A stretch of DNA of 64,000 nt. Source: Onchidella celtica (Eukaryota; Mollusca; Gastropoda; Systellommatophora; Onchidiidae). Location: positions 37,769,117 to 37,833,116 of the forward strand of contig OZ007582.1 in NCBI GenBank assembly GCA_963931925.1, written 5' to 3'. Position numbers and translations under genes: made by a program. The notes beneath the pieces are model-generated. The model saw only the letters and a list, made by a program, of their open reading frames with translations. It had not been told where the DNA came from and made no database searches. Positions 30,141 to 39,563 of the stretch are shown one piece after another (position 1 is the first letter of the stretch; each line of letters opens with the position of its first letter).

Positions 30141-30234
30141 TTTATTTTGATATCTCTGATATCTTCAGACTTTGTTAACGGACAAAATCTTAAAGCTCAG
30201 GACCCTAAGCACTGAAATCTTAAAATTTCATTTT

Positions 30235-30540
30235 TTAACCCACTTTTGTTATGCATTCTCGATAAAAGTTATCGTAGCATTGACAACAGACAGTCATTTC
30301 ACCATCACCACTGAAATAGTAGTCACAATATTTGCACAGCAGCGCTCGTGATGCTTTCCTCTTGCGATAAGGACAATGCGAACAGTATGCGCCGTCCGTA
30401 GCATTTTCATCTTCAAATGGGACAGTGAAACTGTCTGCTTCGGTGAAACCATTTTCTTCAGCGAGCGGGAGGTTATGTGACAGTAAGAAGCAGATGGAAA
30501 CCACGGCAAAAAGAAGAACCTTTCTTGTGGTTGAAGACAT
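30235..30540 (-). CDS. Secreted cysteine-rich protein, paralogue B
   Basis: A 101-residue protein homologous to the one at 19002-19328. It begins MSSTTRKVLLFAVVSI, a strong signal-peptide-like start, followed by an acidic linker (ENGFTEADSF, then FEDENATDG). The cysteine domain has spacing C-x2-C-x12-C-x2-C-x12-C-C-x-C-x7-C. The basic stretch 'PYRKRKASR' inside the first loop is a candidate processing site and is absent from paralogue A. Shared elements with A include the start MSSxTR, 'SICxLLSxNL', 'GDG' before the cysteine pair, and the spliced leader region. The product is probably secreted; its function is unknown. The two genes converge on each other about 11 kb apart with LINE, MITE and SINE debris between them. 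Confidence 0.78.
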   Translation of the reverse strand: MSSTTRKVLLFAVVSICFLLSHNLPLAEENGFTEADSFTVPFEDENATDGAYCSHCPYRKRKASRALLCKYCDYYFSGDGEMTVCCQCYDNFYRECITKVG

Positions 30541-30655
30541 TGTAGAACCAAACTACGGGGAACGGTTTGATTACCAAGTAAATAGTGATACCTGAAAGAG
30601 GAAACAGTGAAATAATTTATCAATTCTGATATACGTCAGCAGAGAAACTGAAGTA
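30541..30655 (-). promoter_or_regulatory. Conserved 5' leader and splice acceptor of paralogue B
   Basis: On the - strand 'tttcctctttcag' is followed by 'gtatcactatttactt', giving an acceptor AG at 30592-30593 and about 51 bp of untranslated exon before the ATG at 30540. The region matches 18838-19001 beside paralogue A. Confidence 0.65.
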
Positions 30656-31300
30656 TGGAAATCTATGGGGTAATTTTGTGAAAATCTTGTTTCTCTCGCG
30701 TTTAGTAATGACATTCAGTCTGGTAGGGAAACATATAATTTTGGAATTACGTGTGTATCTTTCACGTTTAACAATGACATTCAGACTCGTAAGAAATTTG
30801 CACTGGCTAATTTTGAAATAACATGTGTATACCTTACGATCAATAATGACATCCAGAATGACGGGAAAATGTACTGGGTAATTTCGAGTAACATTTGTAT
30901 CTTTCACGTTTAACACTGACATTTAGACTGATAGTGAAATGCATTGGGTAATTTTGGAATAACAATGTTGGTATCTTTCAAGTTTAATAATGGCATTCAG
31001 ACTGGTAGGGAAATGCATTGGGTAATTTTGGAATAACAATGTTGGTGTCTTTCAAGTTTAATAATGGCATTCAGTCTGGTAGAGAAATGCATTGGGTAAT
31101 TTTGGAATAACAATGTTGGTATCTTTCAAGTTTAATAATGGCATGCAGACTGGTAGGGAAATGCATTGGGTCTTTTTGGAATAAAAATGTTGGTATCTTT
31201 CAAGTTTAATAATGGCATTAGTCTGGTAGAGAAATGCATTGGGTAATTTTGGAATAACATTATTGATCTTTTCAACAATGACATTCAGACTCCCTGAGAT
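30656..31300 (-). repeat. 74-bp minisatellite upstream of paralogue B
   Basis: Eight to nine units at 73-75 bp spacing, each with 'gggtaattttggaata', 'gtatctttcaagttta', 'ataatggcattcag' and 'tggtagggaaatgcatt'. Units nearest the gene are the most diverged and match the degenerate units at 17689-17775 and 18838-18900 beside paralogue A. Those farther away are nearly identical to each other, so the array has expanded outward. Confidence 0.92.
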
Positions 31301-31439
31301 CAAGCTTTTGCTTATCATTTTTGCTCAAGGGGCGCGCTGTCCCTCTGTATTGTGTTTCTGTCTTCTGTTGAAGCTGCTGTCCCCAGGGTGGTTGGTGGGC
31401 CCTTCTGGTTGAGTTTCCTTTTGTCCTCGACAGATTTCA

Positions 31440-31790
31440 TACGCACCAAAACACTATGCACTCATTTCTGGTAGGGAAACTGCGTGCATCGAATTGAACG
31501 CGTAGTAATATTTCGGTTTCCGGTGCGGTGGGATACTACAGGGAGCCAAAACAAAGATCATTGTATTTTACATTTCTACAACTTTTTATTTAAAAATATC
31601 TGAAACTTGAATCAACACAATCGGTCGATACAAAAGCGATTGGATTGGATTAGTTAACACTTAAGAAAATTAATTTTGTAATTTTTGAAACTGTCATTTA
31701 GGCTGTAGCATCGAGCAAAAAAAAAAAAAAAAATGGCCAAAATTGCACCACAATGAATTACTCCCGCCACTACTTTTTTTTTTGAAGGAA
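31440..31790 (-). mobile_element. Helitron-type family R, copy
   Basis: Matches the elements at 38216-38579, 38581-39000 and 40741-40985. Shared words include 'gggagccaaaa', 'ctgaaacttgaatcaa', 'catttaggctg', 'cacaatgaattactccc' and 'gccacta' before an A/T run. This copy extends through 'catttctggtagggaaa', as does 38581-39000. The hairpin end is not preserved. Confidence 0.65.
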
Positions 31791-32204
31791 AAGAGTAGGA
31801 CCCACCATATTTATACGCGCGCATTTTCTGAACATATAGTAAAAGAAGGAATAGTTCACCTCGGTATTTTGCGTCTCGGAAAGTATCATCGTTTCGCAAA
31901 TCTTGTGTCCTGCGCAAAAGTGGCTTCGCGTAAAAAATATCCAGACATTGATGGTTCGATACATGCTTTAAATATAAAGGAAACAAAACAAATTAACCTT
32001 ATTCTCTCTGGGACATTAGGCCCTACCTTAAAAATAGTAAAAAAAATAAAAAAAATGACTTTGGCAATCGTGTTATGACTGTGACAATTTGCTATTTGTT
32101 TTAGCAAACAAAATACGTAGCAGCTGCCTGAGTGGTGTTGATATGACTTTGTTTACACTGAGAATAGTTTTAAATAAATTCTGAAAGAGGAGCGAATGAG
32201 TTCT

Positions 32205-32480
32205 GTGGGTCACGTTGGTGTCTCGTTGGTCTAGAGGCAAGGTGCTCGCCTCTAATGCCGAAAGCACCGGGTTTGATTCTCGGTCGGTGTAGGCATTTTG
32301 GAATTTTAGGGGAAAATTCTTGTCCCTGATCCTATGGTAGGTAAGCTTGATCACCTAGTCTTCTCGGATAAGTACCAAAAACTCGGCGAACCCCTGTGCA
32401 CGTTAAAGATACCGGTACCGTAGCAATTGGAAATCGAGAAGAGCAGGCCAAACAAGGCCGCTACCTGGACAAAATTTAAA
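32205..32480 (+). mobile_element. tRNA-derived SINE, + strand, 3'-truncated
   Basis: Begins with the tRNA-like head: A-box-like 'tggtctagaggcaagg', 'tgctcgcctctaatgc' and B-box-like 'gggtttgattctcgg'. The body follows with 'cttgtccctgatcc', 'agtcttctcgga', 'cgttaaagataccgg' and 'gcaggccaaacaaggcc'. It stops at an A-rich junction before the G/C-rich tract and tail found in longer copies. Confidence 0.85.
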
Positions 32481-33060
32481 AAACAACAAAACAAGCCTGC
32501 CACAAAAACATGGGCAAGGAAGATGAAGACAAGAAAAGTGAGCTGTAAATGCCAAGAGGTTCGCACCTCCTAAATATAAAAACTTAACACCAGTCAGTTC
32601 TTTTGCCCCTCGTGAAGGCTATGAAAATATTACTTACGCAAATGCTCCCAGGCCCTGGTGAAATATGTCGCTTTTCGGGACTGATGTTTAAAGAGATTGG
32701 CTGCCTGCTACCCCAAGAAGCATCCTCATTGACGCCGTGATTTATTTCCCAGCGATCATTATCCTGACTAAAATAGACATTTAATGTTAATGGCTCTTTC
32801 ATTGACTCAACAGCATTTCGTTCGTTTCATGACAACGGGGCGAATAGACAAAAACAGCTGTACAACGGAAAGGCTAACACTTAACTTGCCATCCACTATT
32901 ATTATTATTATTATTATTGTCTGTATGGCGAAGGGGCGAATAAGTCAAATTTGAGATATTTACTTTTTTGTGGTTATCAAAAGTATATTGTGCCCCTCCT
33001 CCCCCCCCCCCCCCAGTTTGTTTTTAAAGTCTTGTTAAATCTCATTTAGTTTTTTTGTTA
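32481..33060. other. Unassigned, with short (ATT)n and C run
   Basis: An (ATT)n run lies at about 32898-32918 and a C run at about 33001-33014. No gene was recognised. Confidence 0.4.
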
Positions 33061-33540
33061 TGTAGTATGAAAAAACAGAGATATTCCTGGATTCCAAACT
33101 GCCAATGTCCGCCAAGAAGCAAGTATTCAATCAATGCATTCTCCCAACGATTACATATGGTCGTCAAACATAGCCATTCACAAAACAGCTCACGAATAAA
33201 CTAAGAACTACCCAGAGGGCAATGGACAGAAAAATGCTTAACATCAGAGTGCAAGATAGAATCCCCCACGCTGACATACGCAAACAAACCAAACTAAAAG
33301 ACGTAGTGGAATTCATGCTACAACAGATGTGAAATTTGGCCGGACACGTGGGGAGGATGAATGACAATAGGTGGACAAAACCCTGTACTGAATGGCAGAC
33401 AAGGACAGGGAAAAGTACAAGAGGACGACCAGGAAGAAGATGGAAGGATGACATTACAAAGAGAGGAGGAACAACATGGCTGAGGAAAATAACAGACAGA
33501 AGAGAATGGAAAGCATTGTCGGAGGGCTAAATCCTGCTGT
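33061..33540 (+). mobile_element. RTE/BovB-like LINE C-terminal relic
   Basis: Translates to the C-terminal domain of an RTE-type reverse transcriptase. It includes 'LRTTQRAMDRKMLNI', then 'LAGHVGRMNDNRWTK', 'TEWQTRTGKSTRGRPGR', 'RWKDDITKRGGTTWLRK' and 'DRREWKALSEG'. The stretch from 33336 to 33530 is still open. Upstream parts (endonuclease and catalytic RT) are missing. Four more fragments of the same family lie in this window. Confidence 0.82.
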
Positions 33541-33552
33541 GGATGGACAACG

Positions 33553-33628
33553 CATAGGTATTTGTATTTGTATTTGTATTTGTATTTGTATTTGTATTTG
33601 TATTTGTATTTGTATTTGTATTTGTATA
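33553..33628. repeat. (TTTGTA)n hexamer, SINE tail
   Basis: About twelve TTTGTA units directly abutting the SINE tail. Read on the - strand this is the (AAATAC)n end of the SINE, expanded after insertion. Confidence 0.93.
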
Positions 33629-34050
33629 CTTCTTTAATCCCTTTGGGAAATTTGCCTTTGTGCCATTGCAGCCCAGTTATAACTGGAGCAGGCATGTCGT
33701 CGGCGTTTTTTTTTTTAGGGGAAGGGGGGATGAGGGAAGGAGTGGGAGGGAATGGTAGGGATGAATTTCATTTAATTTTGCCCGGACAGTGGCCTGTTCG
33801 GCCTACTTTTTACGATTTCCAACTGCCAAGGTATCTTTAACGTGCGCAACGTGCACACGGGCCCTCCGAATTTTTTTCGTCTTTATCCGAGAAGACTAGG
33901 TACTCGATCCTACTCCCCAATAGGATCAGGGACACGAAAATATGAGAAAAATCCCAAACTTCCAACATGCCTGCACCGGCCGGGTTTTGAACCTGGTACC
34001 CTTGGCATGAGAGGCGAGCACTTTGTCTCTAGACCACCTTGTCCCTTGAA
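33629..34050 (-). mobile_element. tRNA-derived SINE, full length
   Basis: Complete copy in - orientation with every segment of the family. The tRNA-like head lies at about 33975-34050, with B-box 'aggttcaaaaccc' and A-box 'ggtggtctagagac'. The body includes 'gggatttttctcat' and 'agtcttctcgga', followed by the G-rich tract (C-rich on this strand) and the tail with 'ttataactgggctgcaatgg' in register with the (AAATAC)n end. It is useful as the reference copy for the family. Confidence 0.88.
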
Positions 34051-34591
34051 GGTGAAGGTGTGGTAGTATGACGAAAAGGCGAAAAAACCCCATGATGAGA
34101 GTAGCACAAAATTTTCAAAACTGAATTTTTCTCAACACAAATTTTGGCCGTTTGCCCCTTCATCATACAGAGTTCGGCTTTTCGTTGTACAGCTGTTGAT
34201 ATCTTTTCGCCTCTTCATCATGAAACCGACAATTTTAATTAAATGTTCTCTGAATAGATTTCCACGTCACAAAGCGCACAGTTACGGTGTGGTCCTTACT
34301 GTCTGAAGATTTGAAGAGACATTGTTCAATATGGATTTAATATTTTTCTTTTATTGACAGGAAATCTTGCCCAGCGTGGGCGAAATAAAAGAGAAGTGAA
34401 AATAAATTTTAAAACTTGGCGCCCCCCTCCCCCCACCCACCTTTACGTGTTAGCGATCTACAAGACTGAGTAACCTAGCAATACTGCTGTCAACTGAGAG
34501 AGATTTCAATGTGGATTTCATTAAGCGCTACTGAAAAGTTTGGCACAAATTAAAACCAGGCGATTTTATATAAATTTGAGTATTCACCTTT
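34051..34591. other. Unassigned sequence
   Basis: The segment 'aaaattttcaaaactgaa' through 'gttcggcttttcgttgtaca' (about 34110-34220) recurs at 35948-36060, so a dispersed repeat passes here. No gene was seen. Confidence 0.45.
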
Positions 34592-34890
34592 CACCCAGGC
34601 ATTGTCCATCCACTGAAGGATTGTAACCCTCCGATAATGGCTTCCATTCTCTTCTGTCTGATGTTTACCTCAGCCATGTTGTTCATTCTCTCTTTTTAAT
34701 ATCATCCTGCCATCTTCTTCCTGGTCGTCCTCGTGTTCTTTTTCCTGTCCGTGGTTGCCATTCAGTGCAGCGTTTTGTCCATCTATTGTCATTCATCCTT
34801 CCCACATGTCCAGACTAATTCCACTTTTTGTTGTAGCATGAATTTTACTACGTCCGTTATTGCATATTTCGGCGTGGAGAATTTTATCGT
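34592..34890 (-). mobile_element. RTE/BovB-like LINE C-terminal relic
   Basis: The complement encodes the same C-terminal module as 33061-33540 (G-R-x-x-x-x-W-T-K, 'EWQ', 'RGRPGRRW' and 'DDIKK'-type words), with stops and frame changes. Confidence 0.72.
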
Positions 34891-35660
34891 GTAGTCTGAT
34901 GTTAAGTACGTTAAGATGTTATTTGAGTACACCAGGATTAAATGCATTTTACTTTCTTTACATCAGTATTTCCTTAAAATACAATGCAGGTGTTTAGGGG
35001 ACAACATGTTTTTATATGCGTATAACATGATCTGCAATCTGCAATGATATTCCTCGGACGAGAACAATTGCATGTTTTTGTTATAACGCACAGCATGGTC
35101 TGCAAGCATATTTTACTTCGTCAGGCAAAATGCCAAAAGGATCTGTTCAGTAGTTTTTCCAGTGTATCTTTATATAACAGATAATTATGTGAAATAAGAA
35201 AGAAGACAGGGATCACAGAAATATTGAAGTACTAGCCAACCCCGGCATAAATCTTGCAAAATTTCCTTGTATCACATCCAGCGGTATATCTAGATCTAGG
35301 TCGCATTCATAGCGGCACCTAGATTTGATGCAAAGACTCATGGATCGTTTTGTTACACCACAATTCTTGCAGAATACACAGATGTGATAAGTTGACTTTC
35401 GGCCGGCAATGAGTAAATTTGTATGGTGACGTAGAGCGCAATTTCCTCAGTGAAACCTTAAAATGGCGAACCATGTCTCGAAATAGATCTAAATGATGCC
35501 GAAACAATGAAAAATGAAACGTAGAAGCCTGAACATTTCATAATTTCTAATGTAGCCCATGTTAATTTCGCATCGATAATATGCTGTTGTGCAAAGTTTG
35601 AAGCCTGAGTGTGATGCGGATCCTGAGCCTTAGGTGACCAAAGTTTCAAGTTACCAAAAT
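34891..35660. other. Unassigned sequence
   Basis: AT-rich with an AGATCT-type run near 35288-35300. No gene recognised. Confidence 0.4.
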
Positions 35661-35666
35661 ATATAT

Positions 35667-35915
35667 ATAGATGTACCCAAACAGAAATGGAAATGGGCAG
35701 GACACGTGTCTAGACATACAGACAGTAGGTGGACATAAAGGTGTACATACTGACAACCAAGAACTGGGAAGAGATCCCGTGGAAGACCAGCAAGAAGATG
35801 GCAGGATGACATCAGCAAACATGAGGGCACAACATAGCCGAGGCACGTAGGCGACAGAACCAGACGGAAGAAGTCTGCGTAGGGCTACATCTTGCAGTGG
35901 ATGAACAGTGCCTTA
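35667..35915 (+). mobile_element. RTE/BovB-like LINE C-terminal relic
   Basis: Reads 'KWKWAGHVSRHTDSRWT', then 'QPRTGKRSRGRPARR' and 'WQDDISKHEGTT', with several stop codons. It is the same module as 33336-33530 but older. Confidence 0.75.
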
Positions 35916-35947
35916 AAGAACAAGAAGACGAGATGGCTTAAGTAACA

Positions 35948-36060
35948 AAATTTTCAAAACTGAATTTCTCTCAACACAAATGATGGCCGTTTGCCCCTTC
36001 ATCATACCGAGTTCGGCTTTTCGTTGTACAGCTCCTGGTATCTATTCACCTCTTCATCAT
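35948..36060 (+). repeat. Dispersed repeat shared with 34110-34220
   Basis: Matches in 'ttttcaaaactgaattt', 'tttgccccttcatcata' and 'gttcggcttttcgttgtaca'. Ends not defined. Confidence 0.6.
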
Positions 36061-36226
36061 GAACGTAAGATAAGGAATTCGCATACGACTCGTAAACTCC
36101 TTGATGAAGACCAGTTGGGTGGTGACTCGAACAGTGGTAAGAAACTCCTCAAATGGAGGGAGGCAGATGACGATCTTAAGAGGAAGAGTGGATTCTTTCA
36201 TTAGATGTTCCGGCCTTTAACTTCCT

Positions 36227-36370
36227 GACATTTTCTAGAACCCCCGGCCACACCGAGTTCGTGACATCTTCTAGAACCCCCGGCCACACCGAGTTCATGA
36301 CATCTTCTAGAACCCCCGGCCACACCGAGTTCGTGACATCTTCTAGAACCCCCGGCCACACCGAGTTCGT
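36227..36370. repeat. 36-bp tandem repeat, 4 copies
   Basis: Four units of exactly 36 bp, each with 'gacatcttctagaaccc' and 'ccggccacaccgagttc'. The length is a multiple of three, so the - strand shows a 12-residue repeat (NSVWPGVLEDVT-like), but there is no gene context. Confidence 0.93.
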
Positions 36371-36379
36371 GACTCTCGG

Positions 36380-36978
36380 TGTTTCGTCATCCACCTTTTT
36401 TTTCGTCGCCAGGCTCTTCTTTGGGGTTGAACCGGTACCGCTTGGTTTCTGGTTTTTTATGCAGGTGTCTTATCCATTTTGCCAAGACCTCTCACATTGG
36501 GCAACTTTTATTTTCTCATTGAAACAGAACATCATGATGTCACCAACGCTAGTCGGCTATCAAAGAGAAATCCCCAGAACTGAACAAGGCTGAAGGCTTG
36601 TCTGACCTCATCCATTCCCTTCTTCTCTAAGTTATATCCATCTTTTGACATTTTGATCGAAGAACCTTTTCCCAATGAAATTCACCAGCTTGTACAACCA
36701 GATTACCAATAGGTGACTCCTCCCAGGTAAAGCTGGGTCAGCGAGACATCTTCAATCGCACAGTGAATATCATCAGTGAATGGATATATATCACCAAGTA
36801 TTGATCTCAAGGGATTCAGATCATTGGTGGTGCAGCGACAGCTGTACATGGTACACCGTTCAGACATCAAAAACAAATTATATTGATAAAAGAATGGAAA
36901 AACATAACGCAATGGTGTTGTTGTGAAGTATTGGAGATTTGTAAATGTTTGTTTGCTTGTTGCTTTTTGATAAATAAT
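36380..36978. other. Unassigned sequence
   Basis: No gene or element recognised. Confidence 0.4.
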
Positions 36979-37512
36979 CAGAGAGAGGGAGAGAGAGAGA
37001 GAGAGAGGGGAGAGAGAGAAAGAGAGAGAGAGAGAGAAAAAAAGAAAGAGAGAAAGAAAGAAAAAGAAAGGCAGACGGAGAGAAAGAGAGAGAAAGAATG
37101 AGAAAAAAGAGACAGAGAGCGAGAGAAAGAGAGGAAAGAATTGAGAAGGGAAGAGATAGGTCGGTATTAATAAAATTTTAGGGTTATTTCGAGTGAGACG
37201 ATGGAAAGGAACAGAAGGAGAGAGAGAGAGAGCGAGAGAGAGAGAGAGAGAGAGAGGAAGAGAGAGAGAGAGAGAGTGTGTGTGTGTGTGTGAGAGAGAG
37301 AGTGACAGCGAGAGAGAGAGAGAGAGAAAGAGCGGGGGGAAGAAAGAGAGAGAAAGTGAGAGAATATGTGAGGGAGGGATATAGAGTGACAGTGAGAGAG
37401 AGAGAGTGAGAAAGAGAGAGTGAGAGGGAGAAAGAGAGAGAACGTGAGAGAGAGAGAGAGTGAGAGAGAGAGAGAGAGAGAGTGAGAGGGAGAGAGAGAG
37501 AGAGAGAGAGAG
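36979..37512. repeat. GA-rich microsatellite tract
   Basis: Two long impure (GA)n/(AAAG)n blocks separated by a short non-repetitive interval at about 37137-37216, with a (GT)n island near 37277-37292. The Arg/Glu- or Ser/Leu-rich frames are artefacts. Confidence 0.95.
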
Positions 37513-38046
37513 AACAGTAGGAAAGGAAACGAAATGGGTGGGTATTGCAGGGAACAGAGAATATTGAGTAGTTAAGGAGTTGTAGATTTGTCATCATTTC
37601 TGTGAGATGGACATAAACAGGAATTCATTCAACATTTCATCGGCTATTTTCCATTGTTGGATGTGCACTGTTGTACTTTCCAGAAAATGAGGATCGAAAC
37701 TGTGAATGAAGAGTGGCTTAAAACCAGAGGACAACATTACGTCACAAACACACATCTGGAAAAGTTTTTAATTTATTGGAATGACACTTGTACGTAATAA
37801 AACAAGGAGTGAGAGAACTCTTTTCCCGACAAAACTCAAACTGGGTAAAATATGATAACACAGTATGGCAAATACCTCTAGTGATACACATTATTGTTGT
37901 ATCAGACAAACATTAACGGATCGATTTTTTTTCTGTCACAGATTGTTGTTTCATGATTGAAAAACAAAAAATAATGAAATCGTAAACGTCTCCATGCATC
38001 AAACAAAGTTTGCTACAGAGAAAACTGCGATCACTGATTGGCCATC
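37513..38046. other. Unassigned sequence
   Basis: No gene recognised. A segment 'acgtcacaaacacacatct' (37740-37760) recurs near 45513-45533 with its flanks ('aaaagttttt', 'attggaatgacactt'), so a dispersed repeat is present. Confidence 0.45.
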
Positions 38047-38215
38047 AGCAGAGGCGTAGGGTAGATTTGCAAGCGATCGGGGCAAGGCAAGTTTTGCTGC
38101 CCCCCCCCCCCTCCACGACCTGTGGACTGTTAGCACTCTATGAGTCCTTCCATCAGTCCAGTATTGAACCCTCCCTCTCCCCCCCCTCCCCCGACAGCAC
38201 ATGTATTTTCTTAAT

Positions 38216-38579
38216 CTTATCATAAAAAAAAAATAGTGGTGGGAGTAATTCACTGTGATGCAATTTTGACCCTTTCTTTGCTCGACGCTACAGCCTAAAT
38301 GACAGTTTCAACAAGGATAAAGTCAATTTTTCTAAGTGTCAATTAGATCTAATCCAGTCCAATCGCTTTTGTTTCGACCGATTATGTTGATTCAAGTTTC
38401 AGGTGTTTTTAAATTAAAAGTCGCAAAAAAGTAAAATGCGCTCTGGTGTGCATGAAATCTGTAGTAAGACTGTAGAATAATTATGGGAAGCTTTCTAGAC
38501 CAAAAAGACAGAGAGAGAGAGAGAGAAGGAACGGTGGGTTCACAGGTTTATCCCGGATAATGCCGGGAACTTCATCTAG
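38216..38579 (+). mobile_element. Helitron-type family R, complete copy
   Basis: About 364 bp, beginning TCATAAAAAAAAAATAG and ending in the hairpin 'cccggataatgccggg' followed by 'aacttcat' and CTAG, next to T. A TC start, a 3' hairpin and a CTRR end between A and T fit a non-autonomous Helitron. A (GA)n run lies just before the hairpin. Confidence 0.68.
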
Positions 38580-38580
38580 T

Positions 38581-39000
38581 ATAAAAATAAAAATAGAATC
38601 GGGAGTAATTCATTGTGGTGCAATTTTGACCCTTTCTTTGCTCGACGCTACAGCCTAAATGTCTATTTCAACAATCATAAAGTTAACTTTCTTAAGTGTC
38701 AACTAGTCCAGCCCAATCGTTTTTGTATCGACAGATTGTGTTGATTCAAGTTTCAGGTATTTTTAAATAGAAAGTTGTAAAAACGTAAAATACAATGATC
38801 TTTGTTTTGGCTCCCTGTTATAAGCTCACCGGACCGGAAACGATATTAATACGCGTTCAATTCGGTGCGTACAATTTCCCTACCAGAAATGAGTGCATAG
38901 TGCTCTGGTGAGCTTGAAATCTGTGGCAAAGACTGTAGAACATTGACGCTTTCTAGACCAAAAATAAAGAAATAGATAAAAACGATGTCTTCACAAGTTT
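38581..39000 (+). mobile_element. Helitron-type family R, second tandem copy
   Basis: Starts directly after the CTAG-T junction of the first copy and carries the same blocks ('gggagtaattcattg', 'cgctacagcctaaatg', 'gattcaagtttcagg', 'tttctagacc'). It includes an extra segment (38815-38910) shared with 31440-31550. It stops in 'gtttatccc', at the point where the hairpin should form, and runs into the MITE's right part. Confidence 0.65.
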
Positions 39001-39339
39001 ATCCCCACAACTGGCAGTTGAAATAGTGAAAGTTTTGAAATTGTGCCCCCCCCCCCCTCAGAATTTTGCGGACGGGGCCACCGCCCCTGTGGTCCCCGCC
39101 CATTCTACGCCACTGCATGGTGATCAATGATTTCCCAGCGTGTTTGCTGAACGTGTAGAGGAGCTAAGACTAACGCACCTCATTAACCTTACCTGGCTCA
39201 CGTTCCTACAAGAGTGAGTGTATGTGGGTCCTGGCTATTCTGCTGTCAGACAAAGCTCAAATGGCGTGTTATAATGAGATCCACAAATCTCTGCAATGAA
39301 CTATTGTAGTGGGGAACTTTGGATGTTTAGTTCTCATTT

Positions 39340-39410
39340 TAAAAACAAAGAAAAACAACACACACACACACATAAACAAGTACACACACACAATACACAT
39401 ACACAACGCG
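39340..39410. repeat. CA-rich microsatellite
   Basis: Interrupted (CA)n and ACACAT units. Confidence 0.85.
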
Positions 39411-39563
39411 GCTGAATGGGTGGTCATGAAACCTTCAGAGATATATTTCTATACTGCAGCCTCACGGGCTTGGGGATTGAGTTTGTTAATGTTGTAGGCG
39501 AAGATCTATTCGTGAATTTGAGCTCTATACAAACTAATTATTAGGCTATTATTATTATTATTA

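Larger units (their letters stand above)
38047..39117. mobile_element. MITE with GGCGTAG ends, interrupted by two elements
   Basis: Left end 'gcagaggcgtagggtag' and right end 'attctacgccactgc' correspond to the MITE at 20087-20543. Internal blocks ('cagtattgaaccc', 'aactggcagttgaaat') are at 38159-38172 and 39007-39022. Roughly the middle of the MITE is absent and two family R copies (38216-39000) occupy the space. Confidence 0.7.

Noticed and set aside
32215-32290. Possible tRNA gene
   Set aside because: A- and B-box-like words are present, but the cloverleaf is degenerate and the sequence continues into a repeated body. It is a SINE head.
36883-37597. Arg/Glu and Ser/Leu-rich frames
   Set aside because: Artefacts of the GA microsatellite.
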